DNA of 64,000 nt, taken from the NCBI GenBank assembly GCA_036898135.1, contig CM072511.1:161381814-161445813 (forward strand). The letters are read 5' to 3'. The notes under the pieces were generated by a model. The model ran no database searches. It was not told where the DNA came from and saw only the letters and a program-made list of their open reading frames with translations. This DNA comes from Oncomelania hupensis. Its lineage: Eukaryota > Mollusca > Gastropoda > Littorinimorpha > Pomatiopsidae. Every line of letters begins with the position of its first letter. Position 1 is the first letter of the stretch. The position numbers and the translations under genes were made by a program. Positions 1 to 10,240 of the stretch are shown here, one piece after another.

Positions 1-184
1 GGGGATAGAAGGAGGAGGAGAAAGAACGCGCTGGACGCAGACAATCTAAAAAATAAATCAATTGTTTTTTTGTGTGTCATGTAATAGGGACACCAAATGT
101 TTTAGTGATGATTGTGTTTCTTGTTTATGTAGGAGTGTTCGTGACATATGAGCGCGTATGTTGGTTACAGTTTGCTGTGTTTTT

Positions 185-358
185 TTTATATCGACTGAGT
201 CCAAATACCATTATCTAGGGGAGCGAGGAAACCGGAGTACCCGAAAAAACCCTCGATGATAAACAAAAATAGTCGCATGAGTTCGCTCAGTGTAGGGTTC
301 GAACTCGAGGGCTATCGGCGTAAGACACTGGCGTCTAACCTAATGTGCTGTCGGGCCA
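185..358 (-). repeat. tRNA-derived SINE (family B), 3'-truncated copy
   Basis: Read on the minus strand, this has a tRNA-like head with a B-box-like GAGTTCGAACCC, followed by the family core seen as GGAAACCGGAGTACCCG on the plus strand. The full-length copy at 5556-6012 shows the same order of head, core and body. The copy decays towards position 185 and the 3' tail is missing. No TSD was found. Confidence 0.6.
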
Positions 359-363
359 TGCAG

Positions 364-755
364 AAGAAGACAAAGAACGGACGATGACGATGATGAGACG
401 AGGACTACGACGACAACGAAGAAGAAGAAGAAGAAGAAGGAGAAGAAAAAGAAGAAGAAGAAAAAGAAGAACAAGAAAAAGAAGAAGAAGAAGAAGAAGA
501 AGAAGAAGAAGAAGAAGAAGAAGAAGAAGAAGAAGAAGAAGAAGAAGAAGAAGAAGAAGAAGAAGAAGAAGAAGAAGAAGGTACGACCACGACGAAAACG
601 AAGAAATATAAGACGACGACGATGACGACGACGACGACGACGACGAGGAGGAAGAAGAAGAAGAAGAAGAAGAAGAAGAAGAAGAAGAAGAAGAAGAAGA
701 AGAAGAAGAAGAAGAAGAAGAAGAAAAAGAAGAAGAAGAAGAAGAAGGAAAATTA
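364..755. repeat. Compound (GAA)n / (GAC)n / (GAA)n microsatellite
   Basis: Two long GAA tracts (about 418-579 and 648-750) are joined by a GAC/GAT-rich bridge. Long Ser, Leu, Phe and Arg runs open in several frames are direct translations of this repeat and are not genes. Confidence 0.97.
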
Positions 756-1120
756 AAACGCAAAAGACGAACAGGAAAAGCAAGCGAGCCCATTGAAATG
801 CACACTGCTCAATAAACATCAAAAGGGAAACTCGAAGTTTGAAGGATAAAAAGTCTGCACACATCAAAATCTTGGCAAAATATTTTCTGCAAACTTGGGA
901 ACCAGGGCTCAATGGCAGCCAAACGGGCCAACCAAACTGCCAAATAATTACCCAGGCCACTCCAGGGTCGCAACAGATATTTCACGTTGCTGACTGCAAA
1001 TAGGAACAAGAGCTAACAGTGAGGGTGGGTGGGGTGGGGGTGTGTGGGGGAAGAGTGAAAAGAAGAGAGGGATGGTGAGAATAAGAAGAGGTGAGGGAGG
1101 GAGAGAGAGAGAGAGAAAGA
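756..1120. other. Unassigned sequence
   Basis: AT-rich to mixed unique-looking sequence followed by G-rich, GA-rich DNA. I see no gene, RNA or recognisable element. Confidence 0.5.
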
Positions 1121-1370
1121 GGGATGTGTGTGTGTGGGGGGTGTGTGTGTGTGTGTGTGTGAGTGTGTGTGTTGGAAATGGAAGTACATTTATACGTCTT
1201 GAACGCGAACGGGAAAAAGTGAGAGAGAACAAGAGGCTTCTTTAATCGTTCTTATTTAATCAAAGACTGAGAGTGAGAGAGAGACAGAGAGAAAGAGAGA
1301 GAAAGACAGACAGACATAGAGAGAGAGGCAGGGAGAGACAGAGGACAGTGAGAGACAGAATGACAGAGTA
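1121..1370. repeat. (GT)n and GA/GACA-rich simple repeats
   Basis: A GT tract at about 1121-1172 is followed by GAGA and GACAGA-type low-complexity sequence leading into the trinucleotide block. Confidence 0.9.
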
Positions 1371-1371
1371 G

Positions 1372-1463
1372 AAGAAGAAGAAGAAGAAGAAGAAGAAGAA
1401 GAAGAAGAAGAAGAAGAAGAAGAAGAAGAAGAAGAAGAAGAAGAAGAAGAAGAAGAAGAAGAA

Positions 1464-1529
<66 letters not shown>

Positions 1530-1544
1530 GAAGAAGAAGAAGAA

Positions 1545-1616
<72 letters not shown>

Positions 1617-1629
1617 GAAGAAGAAGAAG

Positions 1630-1660
<31 letters not shown>

Positions 1661-1663
1661 TGT

Positions 1664-1745
<82 letters not shown>

Positions 1746-1868
1746 GAAGAAGAAGAAGAAGAAGAAGAAGAAGAAGAAGAAGAAGAAGAAGAAGAAGAAG
1801 AAGAAGAAGAAGAAGAAGAAGAAGAAGAAGAAGAAGAAGAAGAAGAAGAAGAAGAAGAAGAAGAAGAA
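1372..1868. repeat. Alternating (GAA)n and (GAT)n block array
   Basis: Blocks alternate: GAA to about 1464, ATG to 1526, AAG to 1545, ATG to 1614, AAG to about 1660, a TTGTTG interruption, ATG to 1742, then AAG to 1868. The block boundaries are sharp. The plus frame reads as long Met and Lys runs, which is not a gene. Confidence 0.97.
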
Positions 1869-2528
1869 AGTTCAGAAAGCGTCTTAAGGAAGAAGTCGAT
1901 GAAAAGTTTGAAAACTTTTTTTTCTGTTTGAGAACTGGCCTCTTGGCTGCTAATATTTCCTACATTTGAAGATTGGAATCAGTAAGTGACAGGTTCAGGA
2001 CTGATGATTTGGTAAAGTTTAGGCAAAAGTTCCAAATTCACATTTCTGAAGCAGAACACCTTTAACCTTGCAACCTGTAATAATTATATCAAACCTGATC
2101 GGTTAGCTGTGGCCATCTTTCTGCATTTGTTTTACCGCTTTGATGGTTCTACGTATTAGCGTAATGTATTAAGGCCTAATTTTGGGAGTACGTTCTGTGC
2201 ACGATCGCATCCAATAAAGATTATTTATTGATGCAGTTGTTGCCCACAGTGGGTCAACCTGGATCTCCTGTACTGTACCCATCCTCGTCAATCCTCCATG
2301 ACTTCCTTTGTTAGGTCGTAGCTTGGTTTTTACCTCAGCGTTTTCTGAAGAGCAGGGCTGTGTCAAGGGACCGGTGTGCCTAAAGAACGTTACGTCAGGA
2401 GACCAAAGTTTATATAACGGTATCGATATGTCAAGATTCAAATTTCAATATTTAAACCGTTTGTTTCTTGTGGTTTGAGGATAAATAGAGAACATTAGAA
2501 TAACAGAATTCGATAACGAGAGAGAGAC
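1869..2528. other. Unassigned sequence
   Basis: Unique-looking sequence with short ORFs only. I recognise no gene or repeat family here. Confidence 0.5.
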
Positions 2529-3216
2529 CCCTTGGGGTCATGAGCACTCTTGCCACTGTAGATTGTTCTAACCTATAAAGGAAAAAGTGAAAACCCCAGT
2601 TGAAAACCTGTCTTTCCTTTATAGGCATGACAGATTCACTGCGGCAACAGTACCCCCGTTGGAGTGCCGGGGGTTTCAGTATAAATAGTATCCCCACTTT
2701 CTGGAAATTTAGTGCTTTAAATTCCCACTGTCGCTGTCTTCCTCATTTGCTCTTTCCCATTCCTGCTCTGTCCTATCACTCTGCTATACTATCTTCTTCT
2801 TCGCTAGATCAATGACCTACCTTTTTTCTTGAAAACTCTTCCTGGACAAGACTCCTTGTTTGTGTATGAGGTCTGTTGGATCAGCTTGGGAGTATTGGAC
2901 GCTTTCTGCCGGGTGGTCACTAGGGCTTCCTATGATGTTATTATTTAGCAATATAGGCATTTTATATGTATGTGTTTTGTTGATAATTTATAATGATGTT
3001 TGTATTCTATTTTGTTTTTGTAACCGGGGGTTCGATTAGTTGGGGTAAAGCCTCAGCCGTCCCCTGCGTGGGATGTCTTTATTGTAAAGTGACTGGCCGG
3101 TGGAGGGCATTCAGTTTTTCCACTAGGGTTGTTTCAGCAGATCTTTTATGCGGATCGGGGGTTGTCCGGTCCTGATTTGGCTCGGAAGAGTCCGCTGGAC
3201 CTAGAGCAACAATCAA
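2529..3216 (+). repeat. Family A retroposon, copy A1, with 5' extension
   Basis: This is the sense-strand copy of a family present about ten times in the window. The core starts with a GC hairpin at 2652-2674 (ACCCCCG / CGGGGGT arms), then TTTCAGTATAAATAGTATCC. It ends with the conserved GAGTCCGCTGGACCTA and a (CAAA)n tail. It carries about 125 bp upstream of the hairpin (2529-2651) that is shared only with the copy at 8187-8899. No long ORF is present. Retroposition is inferred from copy A9, which has a 30 bp TSD. Confidence 0.85.
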
Positions 3217-3239
3217 ACAAACAAACAAACAAACAAACA

Positions 3240-3331
<92 letters not shown>
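3213..3331. repeat. (CAAA)n tail followed by (GA)n
   Basis: The AAAC/CAAA repeat at 3213-3242 is the 3' tail of copy A1. About 88 bp of pure GA follows. Confidence 0.95.
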
Positions 3332-3332
<1 letters not shown>

Positions 3333-3344
3333 AAGAAAGACAGA

Positions 3345-3945
3345 GTTACTTAGTTACTTATTCATTGCTTACAGGGTCCAGCGGACAGCTAAGAGCCGAA
3401 TCAGGACTACAAAATCAAGACCACAACTTCGCTAAAAGAAGACTCGCCCCTGATCCGCATAAAAGATCTGCCAAAACAAACCTATTAACACAGAAGGCAC
3501 TCCACCAGCCGGTCACTTTACAATAAAGACATCCCACGCAGGGGATGCTGAGGCTATACTCTAATTTATCGAACCCCCGTTTACAAAAACAAAATATAAT
3601 ACAAACATCATTATAAAATATCAACAAAACACACACATATAAAATGCCTACATTGCCAAATAATAACATCACAGGAAGCCCCAGTGACCACCTGGCAGAA
3701 AGCGTCCAATATTCCCAAGCTGATCATACAGACCTCACACACAAACGAGGAGATTGGTCCCGGAAGAGTTTTCAAGAAAAAAGGTAGGTGACTGGTCTAG
3801 CGAAGATAAAGATAGTATAGTAGATTCCTAGAACAGAATAGGAATGAGAAAGAACAAAGGAGAAAGACAACAACAGTGGGAATTTAAAGCACTACATTTC
3901 CAGAAAGTGGGGATACTATTTATACTGAAAGCCCCAACGGGGCGA
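3345..3945 (-). repeat. Family A retroposon, copy A2
   Basis: An antisense copy with the tail on the left (TTACTTAGTTACTTATTC-type repeat), then CAGGGTCCAGCGGAC. It ends on the right at a shortened hairpin (GCCCCAACGGGGC). It lies tail-to-tail with A1 across the (GA)n tract, forming a large inverted repeat. Confidence 0.85.
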
Positions 3946-4437
3946 AAGAGACAGACATACAAAGAGACAGACAGACAGATAGAGAGACACACACACTAGC
4001 TGCACAAGAATGCGTGTGGCGTATAACCATGAATCACTAAGCTACCCAGGCCCATGAGGAACAGATCTGTGCAAATATGTACTCAGTGCACAACGATTTA
4101 TATATTTTTCAGCAATTCCCCCCACGGCAGAAAAGGTGAGATTATTTGAGACAAGTGTAAATTTGAAGGGAATCGCTGGAAGTATTCATGTTCGCAATGC
4201 AGAAATTGCAGCCGTGCTTCTCCCCTTGTCAACACGAGTAGGCTATTTCAAACTCGCCGGGCAAGCATTCCGTTCTCACAAATTCACACAAACGGACCCA
4301 CTCCTAGGCACATAGTATACATACATACTGGCACTCCCAAGCACGACCTTCAATACTCACACACACACATAGTTACAGGAAACCCGCCCTCATTGGGAAA
4401 GCTCTCTCTGGTGATATAATCCAAAATAAGCCTGCAC
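3946..4437. other. Unassigned sequence
   Basis: Short GACA-type repeats occur near 3950-4000. The rest is unique-looking, with no supported gene. Confidence 0.5.
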
Positions 4438-4840
4438 TATGGGAGGCGAGATATAGCAAACGCGCGCGCATTTGCGCTCGCATTTGCGCGCGCGGTTGCT
4501 ATGCCCGTTGCTATGAGGGTTTTGCTGAAAACTGTCAACGGAAAGAAACTGAAAATGAACAAAGCGCAGACGCCAAAGATTAAAGAAGGAAAAAAAAAAA
4601 GATCTAGCGTACATTTTGTAGTGGTTGGGCGCGGCTTTGTCACTAAGTAGCCTATAATAATATCATATGTGAGTTTATAGATTGATGTTAATAATAAATG
4701 CAAGAAATATTTAATTTGTGCACGTCTCAAATTCTTTCACAGACACATTCTTTTCCGGGTATAATTTTTACGTGTATGGAGCGGAATATAGCAAATGCGA
4801 GCGCAAATGCGCGCGCGTTTGCTATATCTCGCCTCCCATA
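4438..4840. mobile_element. Non-autonomous inverted-repeat DNA transposon D1
   Basis: The ends are inverted repeats: TATGGGAGGCGAGATATAGC at the left and its complement, ending GCCTCCCATA, at the right. Both are followed inward by GCGC/ATTTGCG-rich subterminal repeats. The 6 bp CTGCAC flanks both sides (4432-4437 and 4841-4846), which fits a TSD. The interior is AT-rich with no transposase. A second copy in inverse orientation is at 62635-63445. The superfamily is not assigned; Dada and Polinton-type elements are known to give TSDs of about 6 bp, but nothing else ties it to them. Confidence 0.8.
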
Positions 4841-4897
4841 CTGCACACGCAGACACACCTACACAGAAACGTTCACACAATCTTGAGAAATTCTCTC

Positions 4898-4901
<4 letters not shown>

Positions 4902-4990
<89 letters not shown>
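4902..4990. repeat. (CT)n microsatellite
   Basis: About 88 bp of nearly pure CT repeat. Confidence 0.98.
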
Positions 4991-4993
<3 letters not shown>

Positions 4994-5204
4994 GCTTCGT
5001 ACTCACGCGCTGGCGCCGCGCCCGACCGCACCCACGCCACCACCATCCCCCACCCCACCCCACCCCACACACACAAGTCCGAATCCAGAGGCCCCTGACA
5101 GAACTGCCAATCTTTTTTCCTTTTCTACCATAAAAGAAAGTTCCCAAAGACTAAACAAATATGGGCAAAAGAAAGTAAAATCTACACCTGCCGGCCAGAG
5201 AAGA

Positions 5205-5205
5205 C

Positions 5206-5297
<92 letters not shown>

Positions 5298-5325
5298 GAG
5301 AGAGACAGACAGACAGACAGACAGA
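5205..5325. repeat. (GA)n and (GACA)n microsatellite
   Basis: Nearly pure GA from about 5205 to 5294, then GACA repeats. Confidence 0.97.
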
Positions 5326-5339
5326 GATTTCTGTAAGTA

Positions 5340-5546
5340 ATCGTTCTTATATAGCGCTTTTCCAGCTCAAAAGCTGCTCAAGGCGCTGGGAATGCGATTG
5401 GATAGGCAAAGGCTGCAAGTTGGCGCCTCGGGCGGCTTGAGTTAGATCCTGTATCGGCCAGCGCCTTGAGTCGCCAAGAACGGCGAAATATGTCCGCTAT
5501 ACAAATACTCCATAATAATATAAATAATAAATAAATAAATAAATGA
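5340..5546. repeat. SINE-C 3'-end fragments in opposite orientations
   Basis: Positions 5343-5390 are the antisense SINE-C 3' end (TATAGCGCTTTTCCAGCTC). Positions 5396-5546 carry the sense body (GGCGGCTTGAGTTAGATCCT) ending in an AATA-rich tail. The same modules occur at 14792-15190, 15692-17645 and 18690-18815. Confidence 0.65.
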
Positions 5547-5552
5547 CAAATG

Positions 5553-5555
<3 letters not shown>

Positions 5556-5634
<79 letters not shown>

Positions 5635-6012
5635 AGGGTGCTATATACGCGCCTTTCCCCAAATCAATCAGGCTCAAAGCGCGGCGATCTATACCAACAT
5701 ACACGCTCACCTGTCTCATCCACCCTCACGCACACTAAATACACATCCATCACTCAAACAGGTGGTGTAAAGGCAGGGAGATCGCTATTAGAAGACGGAA
5801 GACAATCGAATTTTTATTTTTGAAATTTTTATATTGACTGCGTCCTGTACCATTATTGAAGGGAGGGAGGAAACCGGAGTGCCCGGAGAAAACCCTCGGT
5901 GACCTCAATAGTCTCGTACCTAAGTCACATACGTTCGCCCCTTGCGGGAATCGAACCCGCGACCTTCGGCATAGGAAACCGGCGACTTATCCACTGCGCC
6001 ACGAGGCCACCC
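5556..6012 (-). repeat. Full-length tRNA-derived SINE (family B) with TSD
   Basis: Minus-strand order: tRNA-like head at about 6012-5935 with A box TGGCGCAGTGG and B box GGGTTCGATTCCC; core with TTTTCTCCGGGCACTCCGG; body; then 3' end CGCGCTTTGAGCCTG...AAAGGCGCGTATATAGCACCCTG and an (ATT)n tail (plus-strand AAT at 5556-5632). The 9 bp CAAATGATA flanks it at 5547-5555 and 6013-6021, a perfect TSD. Pol III transcription is inferred from the A and B boxes. Confidence 0.88.
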
Positions 6013-6295
6013 CAAATGATAGCGTGATGGATCTTCGTGGTGGGGAAAAAGAGAAGGTCAGAATTCGTCGCAAATTGTTTTAATTTATAAATACTGAATA
6101 ATGCTTGACTTCGGCGTTCATTTCTGTCAGTTATTACTTTTAAAAATAAAAGTCAGCAGCGGCGCCACTCGGAACAAGGAAGCTGACAGGTCCACCACAC
6201 CCAATCTTATCAACAGATAACAGCCACTGATTCCACCCGCCCTGGACGAATCAACCGAATGATTGATGCATTAAATTAAGAACACAGGGGTCATT

Positions 6296-6740
6296 ACCAA
6301 AGTACAATTGCTCCGCGGTAGCACAAAGAAAGTGGATCCTCGATCACGCAGCGGTAAATAACACACAGCCATCTATAGAGTGGGATCAGACTGCGTGTGT
6401 GGCGAAACGAATCGTCTTCTCAAACGGTTTATTCTCAAATCGCGCAAAACAACCGAACCTGTAATCTTCCTATAAATCGAAACGATATAAGCCTTATGAT
6501 AGGTCAAATCTCCGTATATAATACGATCAGCCTATATTAATGTCTTCCCATTGATAGGACTGCATTTTTGTTATGTCAATGAAGATAGTATAGGTTCTGT
6601 GGGCACGGGGTTTGACAATAAACCCGATTGAACGGCCGGTTTGTTTCGCCAAAGGTACACCAGCCGTAAGCTACTACAGCTACCGATGTGCCATGGAGGA
6701 TCCATTTCCTTTTTGCTATCGTGCATCCATTCTATTTGGT
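6296..6740. mobile_element. Long-TIR MITE-like element H1
   Basis: The ends are imperfect inverted repeats of about 45 bp starting ACCAAA and running to GGATCCTC on both sides. A 4 bp CATT lies outside both ends (6292-6295, 6741-6744) and may be a TSD. There is no coding capacity. A second copy is at 25743-26192. The superfamily is unassigned. Confidence 0.7.
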
Positions 6741-6804
6741 CATTGTCCCTGTGAGTAAGAACAACGCTGAGTGCAAAATAAAAATAAAAAAACCAGTTCT
6801 TGCA

Positions 6805-7405
6805 TTACATTACATTACATGGTTATTGCTTTAGGTCCAGCTGACTCTTCTGAGCCAAATCAGGACCAGACAAGTGAAAGAGGACTCACCCCTGATCCGC
6901 ATAAAAGATCTGCCGAAACAACCCTAGTGGTAACACTGAAGGCAATCTACCAGCCGGTCACTTTACAATACAGACATCCCACGTATAGGGGACGCTGAGG
7001 CTATACTCTAATTTATCGAACCCCCGTTTACAAAAAAGAACAAAATAGAATACAAACATCATTATAAAATATCAACAAAACACATACATATAAAATGCCT
7101 ACAATGCAAAATAATAACATCACAGGAAGCCCCAGTGACCATTTGGCAGAAAGCGTCCAATATTCCCAAGCTGATCCAACAGACCTCACACACAAAGGAG
7201 GAGTTTTGTCCCGGGAGAGTTTTGAAGAAAAAAGGTAGGTGACTGGTCTAGCGAAGAAGATAATAGTTTAGTAGATTGATAGAACAGAGTAGGAATGAGA
7301 AAGAACAAAGGAGAAAGACAGCAACAGTGGGAATTTAAAGCACTACATTTCCAGAAAGTGGGGATACTATTTATACTGAAACCCCCGGCACCTACACGGG
7401 GGGAG
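6805..7405 (-). repeat. Family A retroposon, copy A3
   Basis: Antisense copy with an (ATTAC)n tail at the left and the full core, ending in the hairpin CCCCCGG...CGGGGGG at about 7380-7403. GTTCTTGC occurs just outside both ends (near 6795 and 7425), a possible short TSD. Confidence 0.85.
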
Positions 7406-7439
7406 GGGGAGGGGGAGGAGGAAGTGTTCTTGCCTAGCG

Positions 7440-7580
7440 CAATGATCACCTAAAACAGCTACTGAAGCCGCAAAACTGCCGGCAAAGTGCTCATAGTCTG
7501 TAATTGTAACTCTCGGGGCAGTCGGGAATCGAACCCGCGACCCTGGGCTCTACCAGCTGGGCTCCCTCGCCCCTCCCCCC
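7440..7580 (-). repeat. tRNA-like SINE fragment
   Basis: The minus strand reads an A-box-like AGCCCAGCTGGTAGAG and a B-box GGGTTCGATTCCCGAC. The anticodon region between them is mostly deleted, so it cannot be a working tRNA. A SINE head or decayed tRNA pseudogene is the better reading. Confidence 0.5.
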
Positions 7581-7734
7581 GCTTCCAGCAAAAATGAAAT
7601 ATCAGGAATGTGGATGTGGCTATTATTACCCGCTTCGCTGAGCTGTAGTCGTGCTGTCAATGTGCAGACACACACTGAAATGTGACCACCTACTTTTCCA
7701 GCCTGTTGGCACGTACCAATTCCCAGACAGACGC

Positions 7735-7965
7735 ACACACACACACACACACAGACAAGGACGCACAGATATACACACACACATGCAGCTGACAATGTTG
7801 TTACCTATTTCCGTAATATTTCTGTTTTGTTGCGTGGGGTACAGGACTTCTCTAATGCACCCCGGGACCACACCTCCTGCACATCGCCTCCCTTCCTCAC
7901 ATCCTCTCCCCCCCCCACACACAGGCAAGAGGAGGGAGATGATAACAAGAAACAAGAACAGGAAC

Positions 7966-8015
<50 letters not shown>

Positions 8016-8050
8016 GAGAGACAGAGAGACAGAGAGACAGAGAGACAGAT
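7735..8050. repeat. (CA)n and (GA)n microsatellites
   Basis: A CA tract lies at about 7735-7755 and a GA/GACA tract at about 7967-8050, with unique-looking sequence between them. Confidence 0.9.
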
Positions 8051-8186
8051 ATATACGACAAAGAGAAAGAGGGTAGAAAGAGTGATACACAGACAGACAG
8101 GCAAAGACACACACAGACTCCTTCTTGATATGGACTATCACCCTCATCCTAGTGAAGAGTTCTGTAGACTTTAGGGGTTCCGCGTT

Positions 8187-8899
8187 GATTGATTGATTGA
8201 TTTATTATTGCTTTAGGTCCAGCGGACTCTTCCGAGCCAAATCAGGACCGGACAACCCCCGATCCGCATAAAAGATCTGTTGAAACAACCCCAGTGGGAA
8301 AATTGAATGCCCTCCACCGGCCAGTCACTTTACAATAAAGACATCCCACGCGAGGGACGGCTGAGGGTTGACCTCAACTACGCGAACTCCCCGATTACAA
8401 AAACAAAATAGAATACAAACATCATTATAAATCATCAACAAAAAACATACATATAAAAGGCCTATATTGCTAAATAGTACATTCATAGGAAGCCCTAATG
8501 ACCACCCGGCAGAAAGCGTCCAACACTCCCAAGCTGATCCAACAGACCCCATACACAAACAAGGAGTCTTGTCCAGGAAGAGTTTTCAAGAAAAAAGGTA
8601 GGTCATTGATCTAGCGAAGAAGAAGATAGTATAGCAGAGTGGTAGGACAGATCGGGAATGGGAAAGAGCAAATGAGGAAGACAGCGACAGTGGGAATTTA
8701 AAGCACTACATTTCCAGAAAGTGGGGATACTATTTATACTGAAACCCCCGGCACTCCAACGGGGGGAACTGTTGCCACAGTTAATTTGTCATGCCTACAA
8801 AGGCAAGACAGGTTTTCAACTGGGGCTTTCACTGTACCCTTTATAGGTTAGAACAATCTACAGTGGCAAGATTGCTCATGACCCCAAGGGGTGGGTTCC
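8187..8899 (-). repeat. Family A retroposon, copy A4, with 5' extension
   Basis: Antisense copy with a (TTGA)n tail at 8187-8200 and the full core; the hairpin is at about 8744-8766. It continues about 130 bp further to TCATGACCCCAAGGGG at 8899. That extension is otherwise seen only in A1. Confidence 0.85.
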
Positions 8900-9059
8900 G
8901 CGTTACGTTAGGGAATATAATATGCTACTGCAGACTGGTAAGCTGCTGCCCGTATAAATACCTTACAGGGAACAGCTCAGGTGGAAGGGGAGTGCAGAGG
9001 TTGCTGGTCAGGGGGAGAGGGAGGCAGTGTCCGTGGGGTGGGGGAGTGGAGGCTGGTGT

Positions 9060-9160
9060 TTCCAATCCGGGATTTGAACCCTTCCAATGTAGGGCTGATG
9101 GCAACCTCAGCTGGAAAGGCTTTCCACTCAGCTATCGTGTAAGCGATAAAAGACTGTTGG
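9060..9160 (-). repeat. tRNA-like SINE head
   Basis: The minus strand shows an A-box-like TAGCTGAGTGGAAAGCC and a B-box-like GGGTTCAAATCCCGG at tRNA-like spacing. It overlaps the degraded 3' end of the LINE to the right. Confidence 0.4.
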
Positions 9161-9179
9161 CGATACAATGTTCTGCATG

Positions 9180-10085
9180 AGGGTAGCTGGTCATGGGCTG
9201 TGTGCGACTTTCGGGTGGATCTGTTTGGGGGTACGCGGATATGTTTTCTTGGTGGGGTGGATGGATAATATGCCAATGTGGTATTTGTAGAAGGTGCAGA
9301 GGCGGGCTTTGAGGCGTCGATCTTGAAGGGAGAGCCACTGCAGATGTTCGAGCACGGTGTCAACACTGGATGTTCGCCGGTGGCGGTTGACCACCCGGCG
9401 GGCTGATCTGCGCTGCGCGGCTTCCATTTTCTGTTATGCTATTCTCTGTTTGTGGATCCTATACTGGGATGGCGTATTCCAGAGTAGGACGGACCAGTGA
9501 GAGATAGGCTTCAACTTCAACTTTTTATTGGCTCAAAGTACATAGAGAAATTGTTTAGTGCATAGAAAGAACATACAAAAACCCGTTACAAATTTAAAAA
9601 AAGACATTCACGCAACATCGACTCGCACACCGTCATTGTATCACAACAAAAGAATATCACACTGCTACTTATTGTATCACATCACTTGTATTATACGGGA
9701 ATTATACCTGGAATTTACGGCTAGCTCTGAAGGTTCCGGCCCAAAGTTGAACATGTGTAGTGGTGATGTGGTTGTGCTGCTAAAAGTGTTGCTTATTGCT
9801 GAGTTTCCATGAATTACGCAAACCGTGTGACCGCGCTGTTTGATGGCCCGGAATCCAATTCTGAGCTTTCGCCTCAGGAGGCCAAGTGTCTTGTTGGCCT
9901 TGATGATGATGCTGCAGAGGTGGGTGTCCCAAACAGAGGTCTGCATAAATGATGAAACCTAGGTACTTGGCTTTGTGGACGGAACTGAGGGCATGCGCAC
10001 GGACGGGGTATGTGCTGGGCAAAGGCTTTTTATAGGGGTGATGCCAAGTGTCGGTCAACCTGCAGGAGTTTCTGGTCAAACAGAG
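9180..10085 (-). pseudogene. CR1/Jockey-like LINE, reverse transcriptase C-terminal remnant
   Basis: Minus-strand fragments match the C-terminal part of non-LTR reverse transcriptases. Near 10000 there is KAKYLGFII. At 9930-9840 there is IIIKANKTLGLLRRKLRIG. After an inserted segment come AYLSLVRPTLEYAIPV (about 9500-9455) and QRRSARRVVNRHRRTSSV and LQDRRLKARLCTFYK (9420-9300). Frames change and in-frame stops occur, for example after EYAIPV, so this is a dead copy. The order of blocks and the LVRP.LEYA signature are typical of CR1, L2 and Jockey-type LINEs; I cannot separate those clades. The upstream palm motif, endonuclease and ORF1 are absent, as expected for 5' truncation. Confidence 0.8.
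9506..9836 (-). repeat. Retroposon 3' end nested in the CR1-like LINE
   Basis: This segment separates two parts of the LINE that are contiguous in its family (RAIKQ ... AYLSLVRP). Its minus strand ends in GCCAATAAAAAGTTGAAG followed by a TTGAAG repeat, typical of a LINE 3' UTR with a short tandem tail. The TSD is not clear. Confidence 0.6.
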
Positions 10086-10149
10086 GTACAGAAAACAAGA
10101 GATTTGACGAAGGAGGGGGAGTGGGGCAAGGAATAGAAAGAAGAATAAA

Positions 10150-10171
10150 AGAAGAAAGAAAGAAAGAAGGA

Positions 10172-10235
<64 letters not shown>

Positions 10236-10240
10236 AACAA
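10150..10240. repeat. (GAAA)n microsatellite
   Basis: About 80 bp of nearly pure AAAG repeat, then an AAAC/CAA-rich stretch to about 10380. Confidence 0.97.

Noticed and set aside
2652..2674. Helitron 3' hairpin
   Set aside because: The hairpin is at the 5' side of a retroposon with a tandem 3' tail and a 30 bp TSD; Helitrons make no TSD and end in CTRR.
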